DNA from: Bacteroidota bacterium
GTDB lineage: Bacteria > Bacteroidota > Bacteroidia > Chitinophagales > Saprospiraceae
DNA: 37,301 nucleotides
Direction: 5' to 3'
Assembly (NCBI GenBank): GCA_003648285.1
Contig: QMOR01000003.1
Location: 1-37,301 of the forward strand
Below the pieces are notes generated by a model. That model was not told the origin of the DNA, did not search any database, and worked only from the letters and a program-made list of their open reading frames with translations. The position numbers and the translations under genes are program-made. Positions 8,661-19,980 of this stretch are shown piece after piece (within the stretch, counting starts at the first letter, position 1; every line of letters begins with the position of its first letter).

Positions 8661-10796
8661 ATGGCCAGAGACCTGAATCATACAAGGAATATTGGTATTG
8701 CTGCACATATTGATGCAGGGAAGACTACTACCACTGAGCGTATCCTGTACTACACCGGGTTTTCACACAAGATCGGTGAAGTGCATGACGGTGCAGCTAC
8801 GATGGACTGGATGGAGCAGGAGCAGGAGCGTGGTATCACGATTACCTCAGCTGCAACCAAGGTAGAGTGGAAGTGGAAAGAGGATGAATATGCAATCAAT
8901 ATCATAGATACTCCAGGACACGTTGACTTTACTGTTGAGGTAGAACGGTCATTGCGTGTACTTGATGGTACTATAGCACTCTTTTGTGCGGTGTCAGGAG
9001 TGGAGCCACAGTCAGAGACTGTATGGCGTCAAGCTGATCGCTACAAAGTGCCACGTATTGGGTTTGTCAATAAAATGGACCGTTCAGGCGCTGATTTCTA
9101 TCACGTTGTTGAAGATGTACGTGAGAAACTTGGAGCAAACGCTATCCCATTGCAAATTCCCATCGGCGCAGAAGAAAACTTTAAGGGCGTCGTCGATCTG
9201 ATTACAAATGAAGCAATCGTTTGGAATGAGGATGATATGGGTATGACCTATAAAGTCATTGATATCCCGGCAGATATGGTGGCCGATGTTGCAAAGTACA
9301 AGGAGAAGCTCCTGGAAGCTGTAGCCGAGTATGACGAGTCAATCATGGAAAAGTACTTCGAGGATCCTGACTCGATCTCAGCTGATGAGATTCGTGCGGC
9401 GATTCGCGCAGCAACTATCGATATGAGTATTTGTCCTATGATGTGTGGAAGCGCATTTAAGAACAAAGGGGTACAGGCATTATTGGATGCTGCATGTGCA
9501 TTTCTTCCTTCTCCATTGGATAAGGACCAAATAGATGGAGTGAATCCCAATAACGATGAGCCTACTTCCCGTAAGCCGTCTGTGGACGAGCCTTTTGCAG
9601 CTCTCGCTTTCAAAATTGCTACAGATCCTTATGTGGGTCGCCTGGCTTTTTTCCGGGTTTACTCAGGTAAACTGGATGCAGGCTCATATGTATTGAATAC
9701 ACGTTCAGGAAAGAAAGAACGAATTTCGCGGATTTACCAAATGCACGCTAATAAGCAGAATCCTATCAGCTCAGTAGAAGCAGGCGATATCGCTGCTGGA
9801 GTTGGATTTAAGGACTTGCGGACCGGTGACACATTGTGCGATCCGAGCAAGCCGATTATCCTTGAAAGCATGACTTTTCCGGATCCTGTAATCGGTGTCG
9901 CAGTTGAACCTAAATCTCAGAAGGACCTGGATAAGTTGGGGTTGGGACTGTCAAAACTTTCAGAAGAGGATCCGACGTTCCGTGTCAAATACAACGAAGA
10001 AACAAATCAGACGATCATCTCCGGTATGGGTGAATTGCACCTGGAGATCATTGTGGACAGACTGAGAAGAGAGTTTAAGGTAGAGTGTAATCAAGGTGCT
10101 CCACAGGTAAATTACAAAGAAGCACTGACCAAAACAGTAGATCATACCGAGCGCTTGAAAAAGCAGAGTGGTGGTTCCGGGTTATTTGCCCAAATGGAAT
10201 TTGAATTAGGTCCGGCAGATGAAGAGTTTCTCGAAAGCGAAGACTTCAAGACAGGAAAGACCAGCCTCCAGTTCGAGAATGGAATACGTGGTGGTTCGAT
10301 CCCAAAAGAATTTATGCCTTCTATCATCAAGGGCTTCAAAGCGATGATGACGAATGGTATCCTTGCCGGATATAACATTGACAGTATGAAAGTGCGGGTT
10401 TATGATGGTCAGACACACGCAGTCGACTCAAAACCGATCGCATTTGAACTCTGTGCCAAAGAAGGTTTTAAAGCTGCTGCACGCTCTTGCGGTCCGGTAT
10501 TGCTTGAGCCTATCATGAAATTGGAAGTAGTGACGCCGGATACATATGTTGGCTCGGTAATTGGTGACTTGAATCGCCGTAGAGGATTGCCGAAGAGTCA
10601 GGAGGTACGCACAGGAGGTGCAGTTGCTATTCAGGCGGATGTCCCTCTGTCAGAGATGTTTGGTTATGTGACGCAATTGCGGACAATAACAAGCGGTCGT
10701 GCAAGTTCAACAATGGAATTTTCGCATAATCGCCAGGTACCGAAGAGTATTGCTGAAGAAATTATTGAAACAGCAAAAGGAGAAGTTAAAGTATAG
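8661..10796 (+). CDS. fusA: Elongation factor G
   Basis: 711 aa; [46 protein letters not shown]. Confidence 0.99.
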   Translation: MARDLNHTRNIGIAAHIDAGKTTTTERILYYTGFSHKIGEVHDGAATMDWMEQEQERGITITSAATKVEWKWKEDEYAINIIDTPGHVDFTVEVERSLRVLDGTIALFCAVSGVEPQSETVWRQADRYKVPRIGFVNKMDRSGADFYHVVEDVREKLGANAIPLQIPIGAEENFKGVVDLITNEAIVWNEDDMGMTYKVIDIPADMVADVAKYKEKLLEAVAEYDESIMEKYFEDPDSISADEIRAAIRAATIDMSICPMMCGSAFKNKGVQALLDAACAFLPSPLDKDQIDGVNPNNDEPTSRKPSVDEPFAALAFKIATDPYVGRLAFFRVYSGKLDAGSYVLNTRSGKKERISRIYQMHANKQNPISSVEAGDIAAGVGFKDLRTGDTLCDPSKPIILESMTFPDPVIGVAVEPKSQKDLDKLGLGLSKLSEEDPTFRVKYNEETNQTIISGMGELHLEIIVDRLRREFKVECNQGAPQVNYKEALTKTVDHTERLKKQSGGSGLFAQMEFELGPADEEFLESEDFKTGKTSLQFENGIRGGSIPKEFMPSIIKGFKAMMTNGILAGYNIDSMKVRVYDGQTHAVDSKPIAFELCAKEGFKAAARSCGPVLLEPIMKLEVVTPDTYVGSVIGDLNRRRGLPKSQEVRTGGAVAIQADVPLSEMFGYVTQLRTITSGRASSTMEFSHNRQVPKSIAEEIIETAKGEVKV

Positions 10797-10845
10797 AATA
10801 GGCATTAATAGTAATGCAATACAGAATATAGATTATTAATAGGTT

Positions 10846-11154
10846 ATGAATCAAAAAATCAGGATTAAGCTTCGTTCGTACGACCACAATTTGGTAGATA
10901 AGTCAACGGAGAAAATCGTGAAGACTGTACGCAACAGTGGCGCTGTAGTAACAGGGCCGATTCCGCTGCCAACCGAGAAAGAAGTATTTACAGTTCTGCG
11001 TTCTCCGCATGTAAATAAAACGTCTCGCGAGCAGTTTCAGTTGCGCACGCACAAACGCTTGATCGAGATATACACGCCCACCCAGAAGACGGTGGACGCA
11101 CTCTCCAAACTGGAACTACCAAGTGGGGTAGACATCCAGGTCAAGCTTACATAG
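10846..11154 (+). CDS. rpsJ: 30S ribosomal protein S10
   Basis: [47 protein letters not shown]. Confidence 0.98.
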   Translation: MNQKIRIKLRSYDHNLVDKSTEKIVKTVRNSGAVVTGPIPLPTEKEVFTVLRSPHVNKTSREQFQLRTHKRLIEIYTPTQKTVDALSKLELPSGVDIQVKLT

Positions 11155-11268
11155 TAATTGATGCTGGACCAGACGTCTCGTCGGGTCGTAAGCTATGAAA
11201 AACAGTCCATCTCGAATATACGGGGTGGAGAGGGTTGATTCATTCACTTCACTGGTGATATAACAGTG
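11144..11268 (+). promoter_or_regulatory. Candidate structured leader between rpsJ and rplC
   Basis: Inverted repeats: AGCTTAC(11144-11150)/GTAAGCT(11188-11194) enclosing GACC-A-GACG-TCT-CGTC-G-GGTC (11167-11187); TCCATCTC/GGGGTGGA (11206-11229, with G-U); CACTG/CAGTG (11250-11268). Confidence 0.4.
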
Positions 11269-11281
11269 TAAAGGAAGAGTT

Positions 11282-11902
11282 GTGAACGGACTCATTGGAA
11301 AAAAAATCGGAATGACAAGCGTCTATACAGGGGCTGGTCGCAATGTTGCATGTACAGTAGTACAGGCGCAACCGAACGTAGTAACGCAAGTTAAAACCGA
11401 AGACACAGACGGCTATAATGCCCTGCAACTTGGCTATGGTGATGCAAAAGCAAAACGCACATCTAATGCCATGTCAGGCCATTTTGACAAAGCCAAAACT
11501 GGTCCGAAAAAGAAACTGGTGGAATTCCGCAATTTCTTTATCGAAAAAGAACTCGGTGACCTTATATCTCTGGAGGAGGTATTTAAAGAAGGTGACTTGG
11601 TCTCTGCAGTCGGTGTATCAAAGGGTAAAGGATTTCAAGGTGTCGTAAAAAGATACAACTTTAAAGGAGTTGGGGATGCGACACACGGTCAACATAACAG
11701 GCAGCGAGCTCCGGGTTCAATTGGAGCTGCGTCTTATCCCGCAAGAGTGTTTAAGGGAATGCGAATGGCCGGTCAAATGGGCAACAAGCGTGTGAAGATG
11801 TCTAACCTTGAAATTATCAAGATTTTTCCGGAAGAAAACCTCATTCTGATCAAGGGAGCAATTCCTGGACACAAAGGGGCTTTCGTAATAATCGAAAAAT
11901 AG
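11282..11902 (+). CDS. rplC: 50S ribosomal protein L3 (GTG start)
   Basis: (M)[29 protein letters not shown]; '[15 protein letters not shown]'. Confidence 0.97.
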   Translation: MNGLIGKKIGMTSVYTGAGRNVACTVVQAQPNVVTQVKTEDTDGYNALQLGYGDAKAKRTSNAMSGHFDKAKTGPKKKLVEFRNFFIEKELGDLISLEEVFKEGDLVSAVGVSKGKGFQGVVKRYNFKGVGDATHGQHNRQRAPGSIGAASYPARVFKGMRMAGQMGNKRVKMSNLEIIKIFPEENLILIKGAIPGHKGAFVIIEK

Positions 11903-11908
11903 GTGATC

Positions 11909-12535
11909 ATGACAGTTGATGTATTGAATATAAGTGGCGAAAAAACCGGGCGATCAGTAGATCTGCCTGAAAGTGTTTTCGGTGTGCAACCAAATGAACA
12001 CGTTTTGTACCTGGCTGTGAAGCAGTATCTGGCAAATCAGCGCCAGGGCACGCACAAGGCCAAAGAAAGAGGTGAAATCAAAGGTTCAACCCGTAAGATA
12101 AAGCGTCAAAAAGGCACAGGAACTGCCAGAGCAGGGTCAATTAAAAATCCTTTGTTCAGAAGTGGAGGACGTGTTTTTGGTCCAAGACCAAGAGACTACT
12201 CTTTCAAGCTGAATAAGAAGGTCAAGAGGCTTGCCAAGCGTTCTGCACTTTCGACCATGGCAAACAAAGGGCGAATCATGATTTTGGAAGATTTTACGTT
12301 TGATCAGCCTAAAACAAAGGAGTTTGTAGATGTGATCAAAAATCTTGAATTGACAAATGCAAAGTCCGTATTTGTAATTTCAGATTATGATACAAATCTG
12401 CACCTGTCAAGCCGGAATGTAAAGGGATCCAAAATAGTGCATGCCAGAGATTTGAATACTTATCAAATTCTGCAGGCAGGGAAATTGGTCATCTCAGAAA
12501 ATTCTGTCGAAGTGATAAAGAATACTTGCAATTAA
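11909..12535 (+). CDS. rplD: 50S ribosomal protein L4
   Basis: MTVDVLNISGEKTG; KQKGTGTARAGS, GGRVFGPRPRDY; ORF open from 11903 but ATG at 11909 preferred. Confidence 0.96.
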   Translation: MTVDVLNISGEKTGRSVDLPESVFGVQPNEHVLYLAVKQYLANQRQGTHKAKERGEIKGSTRKIKRQKGTGTARAGSIKNPLFRSGGRVFGPRPRDYSFKLNKKVKRLAKRSALSTMANKGRIMILEDFTFDQPKTKEFVDVIKNLELTNAKSVFVISDYDTNLHLSSRNVKGSKIVHARDLNTYQILQAGKLVISENSVEVIKNTCN

Positions 12536-12557
12536 TCATTCAGCTAAAGGAAAAAAC

Positions 12558-12854
12558 ATGGCACGTCATATTCTGGTCAAACCGATAATTTCCGAGAAGG
12601 CTGAGCGCCTTAGTGAAAAACTGAATCAATACAGTTTTGTTGTCGACAAGACAGCAAATAAGATAGAGATTAAGAAAGCTGTAGAAGCAATGTATAACGT
12701 GAGCGTGAAAGCTGTCAATACATTGACGATGCCGGGTAAGTATAAAACTCGCTCGACGCGTTCAGGTATGCAAAAAGGGCGGCAGTCTTCTTATAAGAAA
12801 GCAATTATTACCCTTGGCTCTGGAGAAGAGATTGATTTCTTCAGTGAGATATAA
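12558..12854 (+). CDS. rplW: 50S ribosomal protein L23
   Basis: ILVKPIISEKAERLSEKLNQYSFVVDKTANKIEIKKAVE. Confidence 0.97.
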   Translation: MARHILVKPIISEKAERLSEKLNQYSFVVDKTANKIEIKKAVEAMYNVSVKAVNTLTMPGKYKTRSTRSGMQKGRQSSYKKAIITLGSGEEIDFFSEI

Positions 12855-12888
12855 TAGAATTAATTGACTACAGGAAAAACGATCAATA

Positions 12889-13725
12889 ATGTCACTGAAA
12901 AAATATAAACCAGTAACTCCCGGAACGCGGTTTCGTGTTGGGAATACATTTTCTGAAGTGACAACAGATACTCCCGAAAAGAGTCTGTTGACACCTTGGC
13001 GCAGAACTGGTGGTCGTAACCATGACGGTAAGATGACAGTGCGTCAGCGTGGTGGAGGTCATAAAAGACGTTATCGGATTATTGACTTCAAGCGCGACAA
13101 GGATGGTATCGAAGGCAGAGTTGCCACAATAGAGTATGATCCGAATCGCTCAGCTTATATCGCTTTAATTGTATATAAGGATGGAGAAAAGCGCTATATC
13201 GTCGCTCCGAAAACGATTAATGTAGGAGACAAAATCATGTCGGGCAAAGGGGCATTACCCAATCCTGGCAATACACTCTTCTTAAGTGAGATTCCACTCG
13301 GTTCAGTGATTTACAATATAGAAATGAGCCCGGGCAAAGGTGGGGCGATAGCGCGTAGCGCCGGATCGTACTGCGTTTTAATGGGCCGTGAAGGAAAATA
13401 TGCGACGGTAAAAATGCCGTCAAGTGAGGTGCGCAAGATACTGTTGACATGTAAGGCAACTATGGGATCTGCCTCAAATCCGGATCACAGTCTTCAGGTT
13501 CTGGGTAAAGCCGGACGGAAGAGATGGCTTGGACGCAGACCGAGAGTGCGTGGAGTAGCAATGAACCCTGTTGATCACCCAATGGGTGGTGGAGAAGGTA
13601 GAGCGTCAGGAGGACATCCAAGATCACGGACTGGAATCATGGCGAAAGGACAAAAAACGCGTAATGTGAACAAACACAGTAATGTGCTCATTATCGCGAA
13701 GAGAAAGAAAAAGACTAAAAAATAA
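12889..13725 (+). CDS. rplB: 50S ribosomal protein L2
   Basis: [53 protein letters not shown]. Confidence 0.99.
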   Translation: MSLKKYKPVTPGTRFRVGNTFSEVTTDTPEKSLLTPWRRTGGRNHDGKMTVRQRGGGHKRRYRIIDFKRDKDGIEGRVATIEYDPNRSAYIALIVYKDGEKRYIVAPKTINVGDKIMSGKGALPNPGNTLFLSEIPLGSVIYNIEMSPGKGGAIARSAGSYCVLMGREGKYATVKMPSSEVRKILLTCKATMGSASNPDHSLQVLGKAGRKRWLGRRPRVRGVAMNPVDHPMGGGEGRASGGHPRSRTGIMAKGQKTRNVNKHSNVLIIAKRKKKTKK

Positions 13726-13734
13726 TTGATCGAC

Positions 13735-13998
13735 ATGGCAAGATCCATTAAAAAAGGGCCGTACGTTTTTCATAAGTTGATGAAAAAACTGGAAACTGCT
13801 CAGAGTAGCAAGAAGAAAAGTGTAATTAAAACGTGGTCCAGAGCATCCATGATTATACCAGATATGGTAGGTCAGACGATTGCTGTACACAATGGGAAAA
13901 CATTCATTCCGGTATTCATCACGGAAAACATGGTAGGTCATAAACTTGGTGAATTTTCTCCGACAAGGTCCTTCAGGGGCCATGCAGGAAACCGTTAA
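13735..13998 (+). CDS. rpsS: 30S ribosomal protein S19
   Basis: [29 protein letters not shown]-like C-term; ATG at 13735 preferred over TTG 13726. Confidence 0.97.
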   Translation: MARSIKKGPYVFHKLMKKLETAQSSKKKSVIKTWSRASMIIPDMVGQTIAVHNGKTFIPVFITENMVGHKLGEFSPTRSFRGHAGNR

Positions 13999-14030
13999 CC
14001 AAGATTTGATTCGTCTCAAACAGATGTAAC

Positions 14031-14420
14031 ATGAAAGCTGTAGCAAAAATGCGAAACTGTCCATTATCCGCGCGCAAGATGCGCCTGGTGATCGATACGA
14101 TTCGTGGTAAAAATGTGGACGATGCACTTAATGTGCTTAAATTCTCCAAGCAGGAGGCGTCGACATGGGCAGAGAAAACACTATTGTCGGCAATTGCAAA
14201 CTGGGAGTATAAAAATGATATGGCCGCTAATGCAGATGATTATGGTCTCTTTGTACAAGAGATCCGGTCAGATGAAGGAACGATGTTAAAACGTTTCAGG
14301 CCTGCTCCGCATGGTCGCGCGCATCGAATAAGAAAGAGAACAAATCATCTCATCGTCGTGGTTGAAAACCGTGTTCCTCTTGATGTGGAACCTGATGTCA
14401 TATACGAAGAGGAAGAATAA
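14031..14420 (+). CDS. rplV: 50S ribosomal protein L22
   Basis: CPLSARKMRLVIDTIRGKNVDDALNVL; RPAPHGRAHRIRKRTNHLIVVV. Confidence 0.97.
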   Translation: MKAVAKMRNCPLSARKMRLVIDTIRGKNVDDALNVLKFSKQEASTWAEKTLLSAIANWEYKNDMAANADDYGLFVQEIRSDEGTMLKRFRPAPHGRAHRIRKRTNHLIVVVENRVPLDVEPDVIYEEEE

Positions 14421-14451
14421 TAATTAAGAGACTGAACTAACTATCAGATAA

Positions 14452-15222
14452 ATGGGTCAAAAAGCAAATCCAATAGGCAATCGACTCGGCATAATTCGCG
14501 GCTGGGAATCAAACTGGTTTGGCGGTAAGAATTTTGCAGCGAATGTCATCGAAGATGAGGAAATCCGTAATTACCTCAATGCTCGTGTGCACAAAGGTGG
14601 AATTGCAAAAATTGTGATTGAGCGCACATTGAAGCGCATCACGATTACCATCCACACATCACGCCCCGGTATCATTATTGGTAAAGGAGGCCAGGAGGTA
14701 GATCGCATTCGCGAGGAGCTCAAAAACCTTACGGACAAAGACGTGCAGATCAATATCTTCGAGATCCGCAAGCCGGAGCTTGATGCAAATATTGTTGCAG
14801 AATCTATTGCCCGTCAACTGGAATCACGCATGAATTATCGCCGGGCGATAAAAATGTCGATTCAGGCAACGATGCGTGCCGGAGCAGAGGGAATCAAGAT
14901 CAGAGTATCCGGTCGGTTGAATGGTGCTGAAATGGCACGATCTGAAGAATACAAGGATGGACGTACGCCTTTACACACATTCAGAGCAGACATAGACTAT
15001 GCATTGAAAGAAGCGCAGACTGTCTATGGAAAGATAGGACTCAAAGTGTGGATTTGTAAGGGAGAGGTTTTGACGAAACGTGCACTATCACTCAACGCAG
15101 GTTTTGGTCGTAGAGAAAGAGGTGGTGGAAATCGCCAACCGGGCGGAGGAAATCGCGGAGGCCGTCATGGTGGTGGTGGTGGTGGTGGTGGTCGCGGACG
15201 CGGAGGAAGTAATCAGAGATAA
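14452..15222 (+). CDS. rpsC: 30S ribosomal protein S3 with Gly/Arg-rich C-terminal tail
   Basis: [26 protein letters not shown] domain [19 protein letters not shown]; tail [33 protein letters not shown]. Confidence 0.98.
   Translation: MGQKANPIGNRLGIIRGWESNWFGGKNFAANVIEDEEIRNYLNARVHKGGIAKIVIERTLKRITITIHTSRPGIIIGKGGQEVDRIREELKNLTDKDVQINIFEIRKPELDANIVAESIARQLESRMNYRRAIKMSIQATMRAGAEGIKIRVSGRLNGAEMARSEEYKDGRTPLHTFRADIDYALKEAQTVYGKIGLKVWICKGEVLTKRALSLNAGFGRRERGGGNRQPGGGNRGGRHGGGGGGGGRGRGGSNQR
15169..15192 (+). repeat. (GGT)8 trinucleotide microsatellite inside the rpsC 3' end
   Basis: Eight consecutive GGT codons encoding Gly8. Confidence 0.95.
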
Positions 15223-15251
15223 TAACTAGATCATTTCAGATAGAATAATCT

Positions 15252-15285
15252 GAGAAAGGTTCCGTACTTTTGCGAAACTTTTTTC
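15252..15285 (+). promoter_or_regulatory. Hairpin in the rpsC-rplP spacer whose loop is a TACTTTTG (-7-like) box
   Basis: GAGAAAGGUUCCG pairs with CGAAACUUUUUUC (one C-A mismatch, G-U pairs); loop 15265-15272 = TACTTTTG. Confidence 0.35.
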
Positions 15286-15317
15286 AGACCTATATCAGGT
15301 GAAAAGAAAATAGAGCG

Positions 15318-15737
15318 ATGTTACAGCCAAAAAGGACAAAATACAGGAATCAGCAAAAGGGCAGGAATCGCGGTATTGCATACAAAGGCAGTACCGTATC
15401 ATTTGGTTCTTTTGCATTGAAATCCCTGGATAATGGCCGCATAACTAATCGTCAGATTGAAGCTGCGCGTATTGCGATGACACGTCGGATGAAGAGAGAG
15501 GGTAATGTCTGGATTCGCATTTTTCCAGATAAACCTATCACATCCAAGCCGGCAGAGGTTCGTATGGGTAAGGGAAAAGGGGCACTTGACCATTGGGTAG
15601 CCAATGTGCAGCCCGGAAGGATCATGTTTGAAATAGATGGAGTGACAAGAGAGACTGCTGTCGAAGCATTGCGCCTCGCAGCTCAAAAATTGCCGGTTCA
15701 CACAAAAATAGTAGTGCGCCCGGATTACGTAGAATAA
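15318..15737 (+). CDS. rplP: 50S ribosomal protein L16
   Basis: [44 protein letters not shown]. Confidence 0.98.
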   Translation: MLQPKRTKYRNQQKGRNRGIAYKGSTVSFGSFALKSLDNGRITNRQIEAARIAMTRRMKREGNVWIRIFPDKPITSKPAEVRMGKGKGALDHWVANVQPGRIMFEIDGVTRETAVEALRLAAQKLPVHTKIVVRPDYVE

Positions 15738-15755
15738 GATAAAAGCGTCGAAAAG

Positions 15756-16016
15756 ATGGCAACAGATAAATTTCAAAAACTACAGGACATGTCGGACAGC
15801 GATTTGCAAATTGAGCTGACTGAGACACGTACACAGTACCAACGTCTGAAGTTTGACCATGCCATTAAGGGGCTGGAGAATCCAATCGGATTACGTGAAG
15901 TACGTCGTGATATCGCAAGATTAAGCGGTGAAGTACGCAAACGTGAAGTAACACAAATGACTGAAGCCCAGGTGGCTGGTCGCTCCAGAATCAGAGAGCG
16001 CAGAAGAAAATCTTAA
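15756..16016 (+). CDS. rpmC: 50S ribosomal protein L29
   Basis: KLQDMSDSDLQIELTETRTQYQRLKFDHAIKGLENPIGLREVRRDIARL. Confidence 0.93.
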   Translation: MATDKFQKLQDMSDSDLQIELTETRTQYQRLKFDHAIKGLENPIGLREVRRDIARLSGEVRKREVTQMTEAQVAGRSRIRERRRKS

Positions 16017-16033
16017 ATCGCAACGAGTAGGAC

Positions 16034-16291
16034 ATGACCGATAGAAAATTAAGAAAACAAAGAACCGGAGTGGTTTCCAGTGCGAAGATGGATAAGACCA
16101 TCACAATCGTGGTGGAGAGAAGGTTGAAACATCCCATTTACGGGAAGTATGTAATGAAATCCAAGAAGCTCACTGCACACGACGAAGAGAATACTTGTCG
16201 TGAAGGAGATACAGTGCGCATCATGGAGACTAGACCACTCAGCAAAAACAAACGTTGGCGTCTCGTGGATGTCATCGAAAGAGCTAAATAA
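16034..16291 (+). CDS. rpsQ: 30S ribosomal protein S17
   Basis: [52 protein letters not shown]. Confidence 0.97.
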   Translation: MTDRKLRKQRTGVVSSAKMDKTITIVVERRLKHPIYGKYVMKSKKLTAHDEENTCREGDTVRIMETRPLSKNKRWRLVDVIERAK

Positions 16292-16315
16292 GTATTAAGC
16301 AGATTTTAAGGCATC

Positions 16316-16681
16316 ATGATACAACAGGAATCGAGACTCAAAGTAGCAGACAATAGCGGGGCCAAAGAAGTACTGTGCATTCGTGTACTGGGTGGTTCAA
16401 AACGACGTTATGCCAGCATTGGCGATACAATCGTCGTAACCGTTAAAGATTCAACACCCGGTGGTCTGAAAAAAGGCACCGTGACAAAGGCCGTTGTCGT
16501 TAGAACCAGAAAGGAGATTCGTCGTAAGGACGGATCATATATCCGCTTTGATGACAATGCCGTAGTGCTGCTTGACGCTGGTGATGAGCCTCGTGGAACA
16601 CGGATCTTCGGTCCGGTTGCTAGAGAACTCAGAGAGAAGGACTTTATGCGTATTGTATCACTGGCGCCAGAGGTGCTTTAA
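16316..16681 (+). CDS. rplN: 50S ribosomal protein L14
   Basis: [33 protein letters not shown]. Confidence 0.98.
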   Translation: MIQQESRLKVADNSGAKEVLCIRVLGGSKRRYASIGDTIVVTVKDSTPGGLKKGTVTKAVVVRTRKEIRRKDGSYIRFDDNAVVLLDAGDEPRGTRIFGPVARELREKDFMRIVSLAPEVL

Positions 16682-16695
16682 TAAGGAGTACAATC

Positions 16696-17046
16696 ATGAA
16701 GAAGAAGATAAATAAGCAAAAGAGATTCACGCCAAAACTCCACATTAAAAAGGGAGATAAGGTGATGGTCATGGCCGGCGATGATAAAGGAAAAACAGGA
16801 GCAGTCCTTGAGGTTTTTCCGCACAAAAATCTCGCGGTAGTTGAAGATGTCAACCTGGCGAAGAAGCACATGAAACCGACAAATGAAAAACCTGAAGGGG
16901 GAATTCATGAAATCGCTGTTGCAGTGCATATTTCAAACCTGATGCTGATTGATCCCAAAACTGGAGATCCAACCCGCATAGGACGCAAAATGGTTGATGG
17001 TAAAATTATGCGCTATTCAAAATCATCTGGAGAAATCATTAAGTGA
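16696..17046 (+). CDS. rplX: 50S ribosomal protein L24
   Basis: [30 protein letters not shown]. Confidence 0.97.
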   Translation: MKKKINKQKRFTPKLHIKKGDKVMVMAGDDKGKTGAVLEVFPHKNLAVVEDVNLAKKHMKPTNEKPEGGIHEIAVAVHISNLMLIDPKTGDPTRIGRKMVDGKIMRYSKSSGEIIK

Positions 17047-17600
17047 TGGCACCGACATTAGAGAAATATTATCAGGAGGAGATTGTTCCCAAAATGATGG
17101 AGGAGTTTAAATACAAATCCGTCATGGAAGTTCCAACAGTAGAAAAGATTTGTATAAATCAAGGTGTTGGAGATGCCACACAAGACAAGAAGCTCGTCGA
17201 CGTGTTTCAAAAGGAGATGACTTCTATCGCCGGCCAAATGGCTGTGACAGTGGAAACACGGAAATCTGTGTCTAATTTTAAACTCAGAGAAGGAATGATC
17301 ATCGGCGTACGTGTGACACTGCGACGTGAGCGTATGTACGAATTCCTCGATAGACTCATTTCAGTTGCCCTACCACGTGTACGTGACTTTAGAGGTATCA
17401 ATGACAAGAGTTTCGATGGGCGTGGTAACTATTCAATGGGTATTACAGAGCAAATTATTTTTCCGGAAATCGACATTGATAAAATCAATAAGATTAACGG
17501 AATGGATATCACGATAGTCACAAGTGCCAAAACAGATGCAGAGGCATTGTCTTTGCTGAAGTTGCTTGGAATGCCTTTTAAAAACCAACAAAGAAATTAA
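17046..17600 (+). CDS. rplE: 50S ribosomal protein L5
   Basis: [47 protein letters not shown] overlaps rplX stop (TGATG). Confidence 0.97.
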   Translation: MAPTLEKYYQEEIVPKMMEEFKYKSVMEVPTVEKICINQGVGDATQDKKLVDVFQKEMTSIAGQMAVTVETRKSVSNFKLREGMIIGVRVTLRRERMYEFLDRLISVALPRVRDFRGINDKSFDGRGNYSMGITEQIIFPEIDIDKINKINGMDITIVTSAKTDAEALSLLKLLGMPFKNQQRN

Positions 17601-17606
17601 ACTGTA

Positions 17607-17876
17607 ATGGCAAAAAAATCAGTCGTAGCGCGTGGAAAAAAACGCGAAAGAATGGTCGCTAAATACGCTGAGCGCAGAGCCCTTCTCAAGGCAGAGGGGA
17701 ACTATGAAGAGTTGGACAAGCTCCCGCGCAATGCTTCTCCTGTAAGATTGCACAATCGCTGTGGCCTGACAGGACGTCCCAAGGGATATATGAGAAGATT
17801 TGGCATTTGCCGTGTGACATTTAGAAAAATGGCTTTGGAAGGGAAGATTCCCGGAATAACAAAGGCGAGCTGGTAA
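17607..17876 (+). CDS. rpsN: 30S ribosomal protein S14 (zinc-independent form)
   Basis: 89 aa; [35 protein letters not shown]. Confidence 0.97.
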   Translation: MAKKSVVARGKKRERMVAKYAERRALLKAEGNYEELDKLPRNASPVRLHNRCGLTGRPKGYMRRFGICRVTFRKMALEGKIPGITKASW

Positions 17877-17892
17877 CAGGAAAGGAAAGACA

Positions 17893-18291
17893 ATGACAGA
17901 TCCAATAGCAGATTACTTGACGAGAATTCGGAATGCACAGCAAGCCGGACATCGCATTGTTGAAATTCCAACTTCAGGGATTAAACGGAAGATTACAGAA
18001 ATTCTCTATGATCAGGGTTACATCTTCAGATATAAATTTATGGAGGGTGATGGTCCGCAAGGAGTGATAAAAATCGCTCTGAAATACGACATGGAAACTA
18101 AGGAGCCGGTGATCCGGAAGCTTGGAAGATTAAGTAAGCCGGGATTGCGCAAGTATGCAAAAGCCGATAATCTGCCAAGAATTATAAACGGGCTCGGAAT
18201 TGCAATTATATCAACTTCACATGGGTTGATGACGAGCAAGCAGGCAGCTACCGAAAACCTCGGTGGCGAACTGATCTGCTACGTGTATTAA
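17893..18291 (+). CDS. rpsH: 30S ribosomal protein S8
   Basis: [39 protein letters not shown]. Confidence 0.97.
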   Translation: MTDPIADYLTRIRNAQQAGHRIVEIPTSGIKRKITEILYDQGYIFRYKFMEGDGPQGVIKIALKYDMETKEPVIRKLGRLSKPGLRKYAKADNLPRIINGLGIAIISTSHGLMTSKQAATENLGGELICYVY

Positions 18292-18315
18292 TAGACAGAT
18301 TTTAAAGAATAAGGA

Positions 18316-18867
18316 ATGTCCAGAATAGGTAAAGCACCGATTAAAATTCCCCAGGGTATAGACATCACCATCAGTAATAATAACTTGGTTACTGTCAAAG
18401 GCCCCAAAGGAGAGCTCATGCAGCAAGTTGATCCGGATATGGGATTGACGATTGAAGACGGGGTTTTGGCATTGAGCAGACCGACTGAGCAAAAACGTCA
18501 CAAGGCAGCACATGGTTTGTACAGAGCACTTCTGGCCAATATGATTGTCGGAGTATCTGAAGGTTTTGTGAAGGAGTTGGAACTCATCGGGGTAGGGTAT
18601 CGTGTTGCAAATCACGGCAACCTGCTTGAGTTGACCGTTGGTTACTCACACCCTATCATGTTCTACATCCCTGATGAGATCAAGCTCGAAACTGTGATGG
18701 AGAAAGGTAAGCCACCTTCTATTCGCATGGAATGCACTGATAAGCAACTCCTTGGTCATATAGCAGCTAAGATTCGCGCTTTGCGCAAACCGGAGCCGTA
18801 CAAAGGAAAGGGAATTAAATATAAAGGTGAGATCTTGCGTCGTAAGGCTGGTAAGACTGCTGGATAA
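18316..18867 (+). CDS. rplF: 50S ribosomal protein L6
   Basis: MSRIGKAPIKIPQGIDI; RKPEPYKGKGIKYKGEILRRKAGKTAG. Confidence 0.98.
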   Translation: MSRIGKAPIKIPQGIDITISNNNLVTVKGPKGELMQQVDPDMGLTIEDGVLALSRPTEQKRHKAAHGLYRALLANMIVGVSEGFVKELELIGVGYRVANHGNLLELTVGYSHPIMFYIPDEIKLETVMEKGKPPSIRMECTDKQLLGHIAAKIRALRKPEPYKGKGIKYKGEILRRKAGKTAG

Positions 18868-18879
18868 TCGATTGATATT

Positions 18880-19236
18880 ATGGCAACGAAGACAAAAGCA
18901 ACAAGAAGAAGAAAGATCCATTTACGGATCAGAAAAAGCATCAAAGGCACGTCTGCAAGACCACGCCTCTCTGTTTTTCGCAGCAATAAATCTATCTATT
19001 GTCAGCTAATTGATGATGTAAATGGAACAACCCTGGCAGCTGCTACCTCTACCGACTCTGGTGTGTCAAAAGAGGGCAATAGAATAGACCAGGCAAAACA
19101 GGTTGGTGCAATTATGGCTGGTAAAGCCAAAGATTTGAATATTAATACCGTTGTATTTGATCGCAGTGGCTATTTGTATCATGGGCGCGTTAAGGCTCTT
19201 GCAGATGGTGCACGCGAAAACGGATTGAAACTTTAA
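18880..19236 (+). CDS. rplR: 50S ribosomal protein L18
   Basis: [55 protein letters not shown]. Confidence 0.97.
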   Translation: MATKTKATRRRKIHLRIRKSIKGTSARPRLSVFRSNKSIYCQLIDDVNGTTLAAATSTDSGVSKEGNRIDQAKQVGAIMAGKAKDLNINTVVFDRSGYLYHGRVKALADGARENGLKL

Positions 19237-19251
19237 GAAAGGTTAATTAAC

Positions 19252-19770
19252 ATGGCAAATAGGTCCACAAAGCGGGTACGTCCTGCCGAAATTGAACTGA
19301 AAGACAAGCTCGTATCACTCAACCGTGTGGCGAAAGTGACAAAGGGTGGTAGAACTTTTAGTTTTTCCGCTATCGTTGTAGTGGGAGATGGTGAAGGCAC
19401 TGTAGGAAACGGTCTGGGAAAAGCAAGGGATGTTCAGGAGGCAATCGCTAAAGCAGTAGACGATGCAAAGAAGAACCTGATTAAGATTCCATTGCACAAG
19501 GGAACCATTCCGCACGAGCAGAATGGAAAGTATGGTGCCGGCAGAGTATTCATAAAGCCAGCATCTGAAGGAACAGGTGTAATCGCCGGTAGTGCTATGC
19601 GAGCAGTCCTGGAAATTGCCGGAGTGCACAATGTATTGGCCAAATCGTTGGGATCTTCAAATCCTCACAACATGGTTAAAGCAACAATTGACGCTCTGAA
19701 AAAGCTCAGAAGCCCGCTCGATGTGAGTCGTCAGCGCGGTATTAAGATTACTAAAGTCTACAACGGCTAG
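19252..19770 (+). CDS. rpsE: 30S ribosomal protein S5
   Basis: [39 protein letters not shown]. Confidence 0.98.
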   Translation: MANRSTKRVRPAEIELKDKLVSLNRVAKVTKGGRTFSFSAIVVVGDGEGTVGNGLGKARDVQEAIAKAVDDAKKNLIKIPLHKGTIPHEQNGKYGAGRVFIKPASEGTGVIAGSAMRAVLEIAGVHNVLAKSLGSSNPHNMVKATIDALKKLRSPLDVSRQRGIKITKVYNG

Positions 19771-19784
19771 AAAGCGTAACGAAG

Positions 19785-19970
19785 ATGGGAAAACTGAAAA
19801 TTACTCAAGTAAAAAGTGTGATTGATCGCACAAAGCGCCAAAAGGCGACGATGGTGGCACTCGGTTTAACCCGGATCAACCACTCTGTAGTGCATGAGAC
19901 AAGACCTGAAATTCTTGGAATGATCAAAAAGATCGAACACCTCGTGCGTATTGAAGAAGTAACAGATTAA
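19785..19970 (+). CDS. rpmD: 50S ribosomal protein L30
   Basis: KLKITQVKSVIDRTKRQKATMVALGLTRINHSVVHE. Confidence 0.96.
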   Translation: MGKLKITQVKSVIDRTKRQKATMVALGLTRINHSVVHETRPEILGMIKKIEHLVRIEEVTD

Positions 19971-19980
19971 AAGGAAGACA

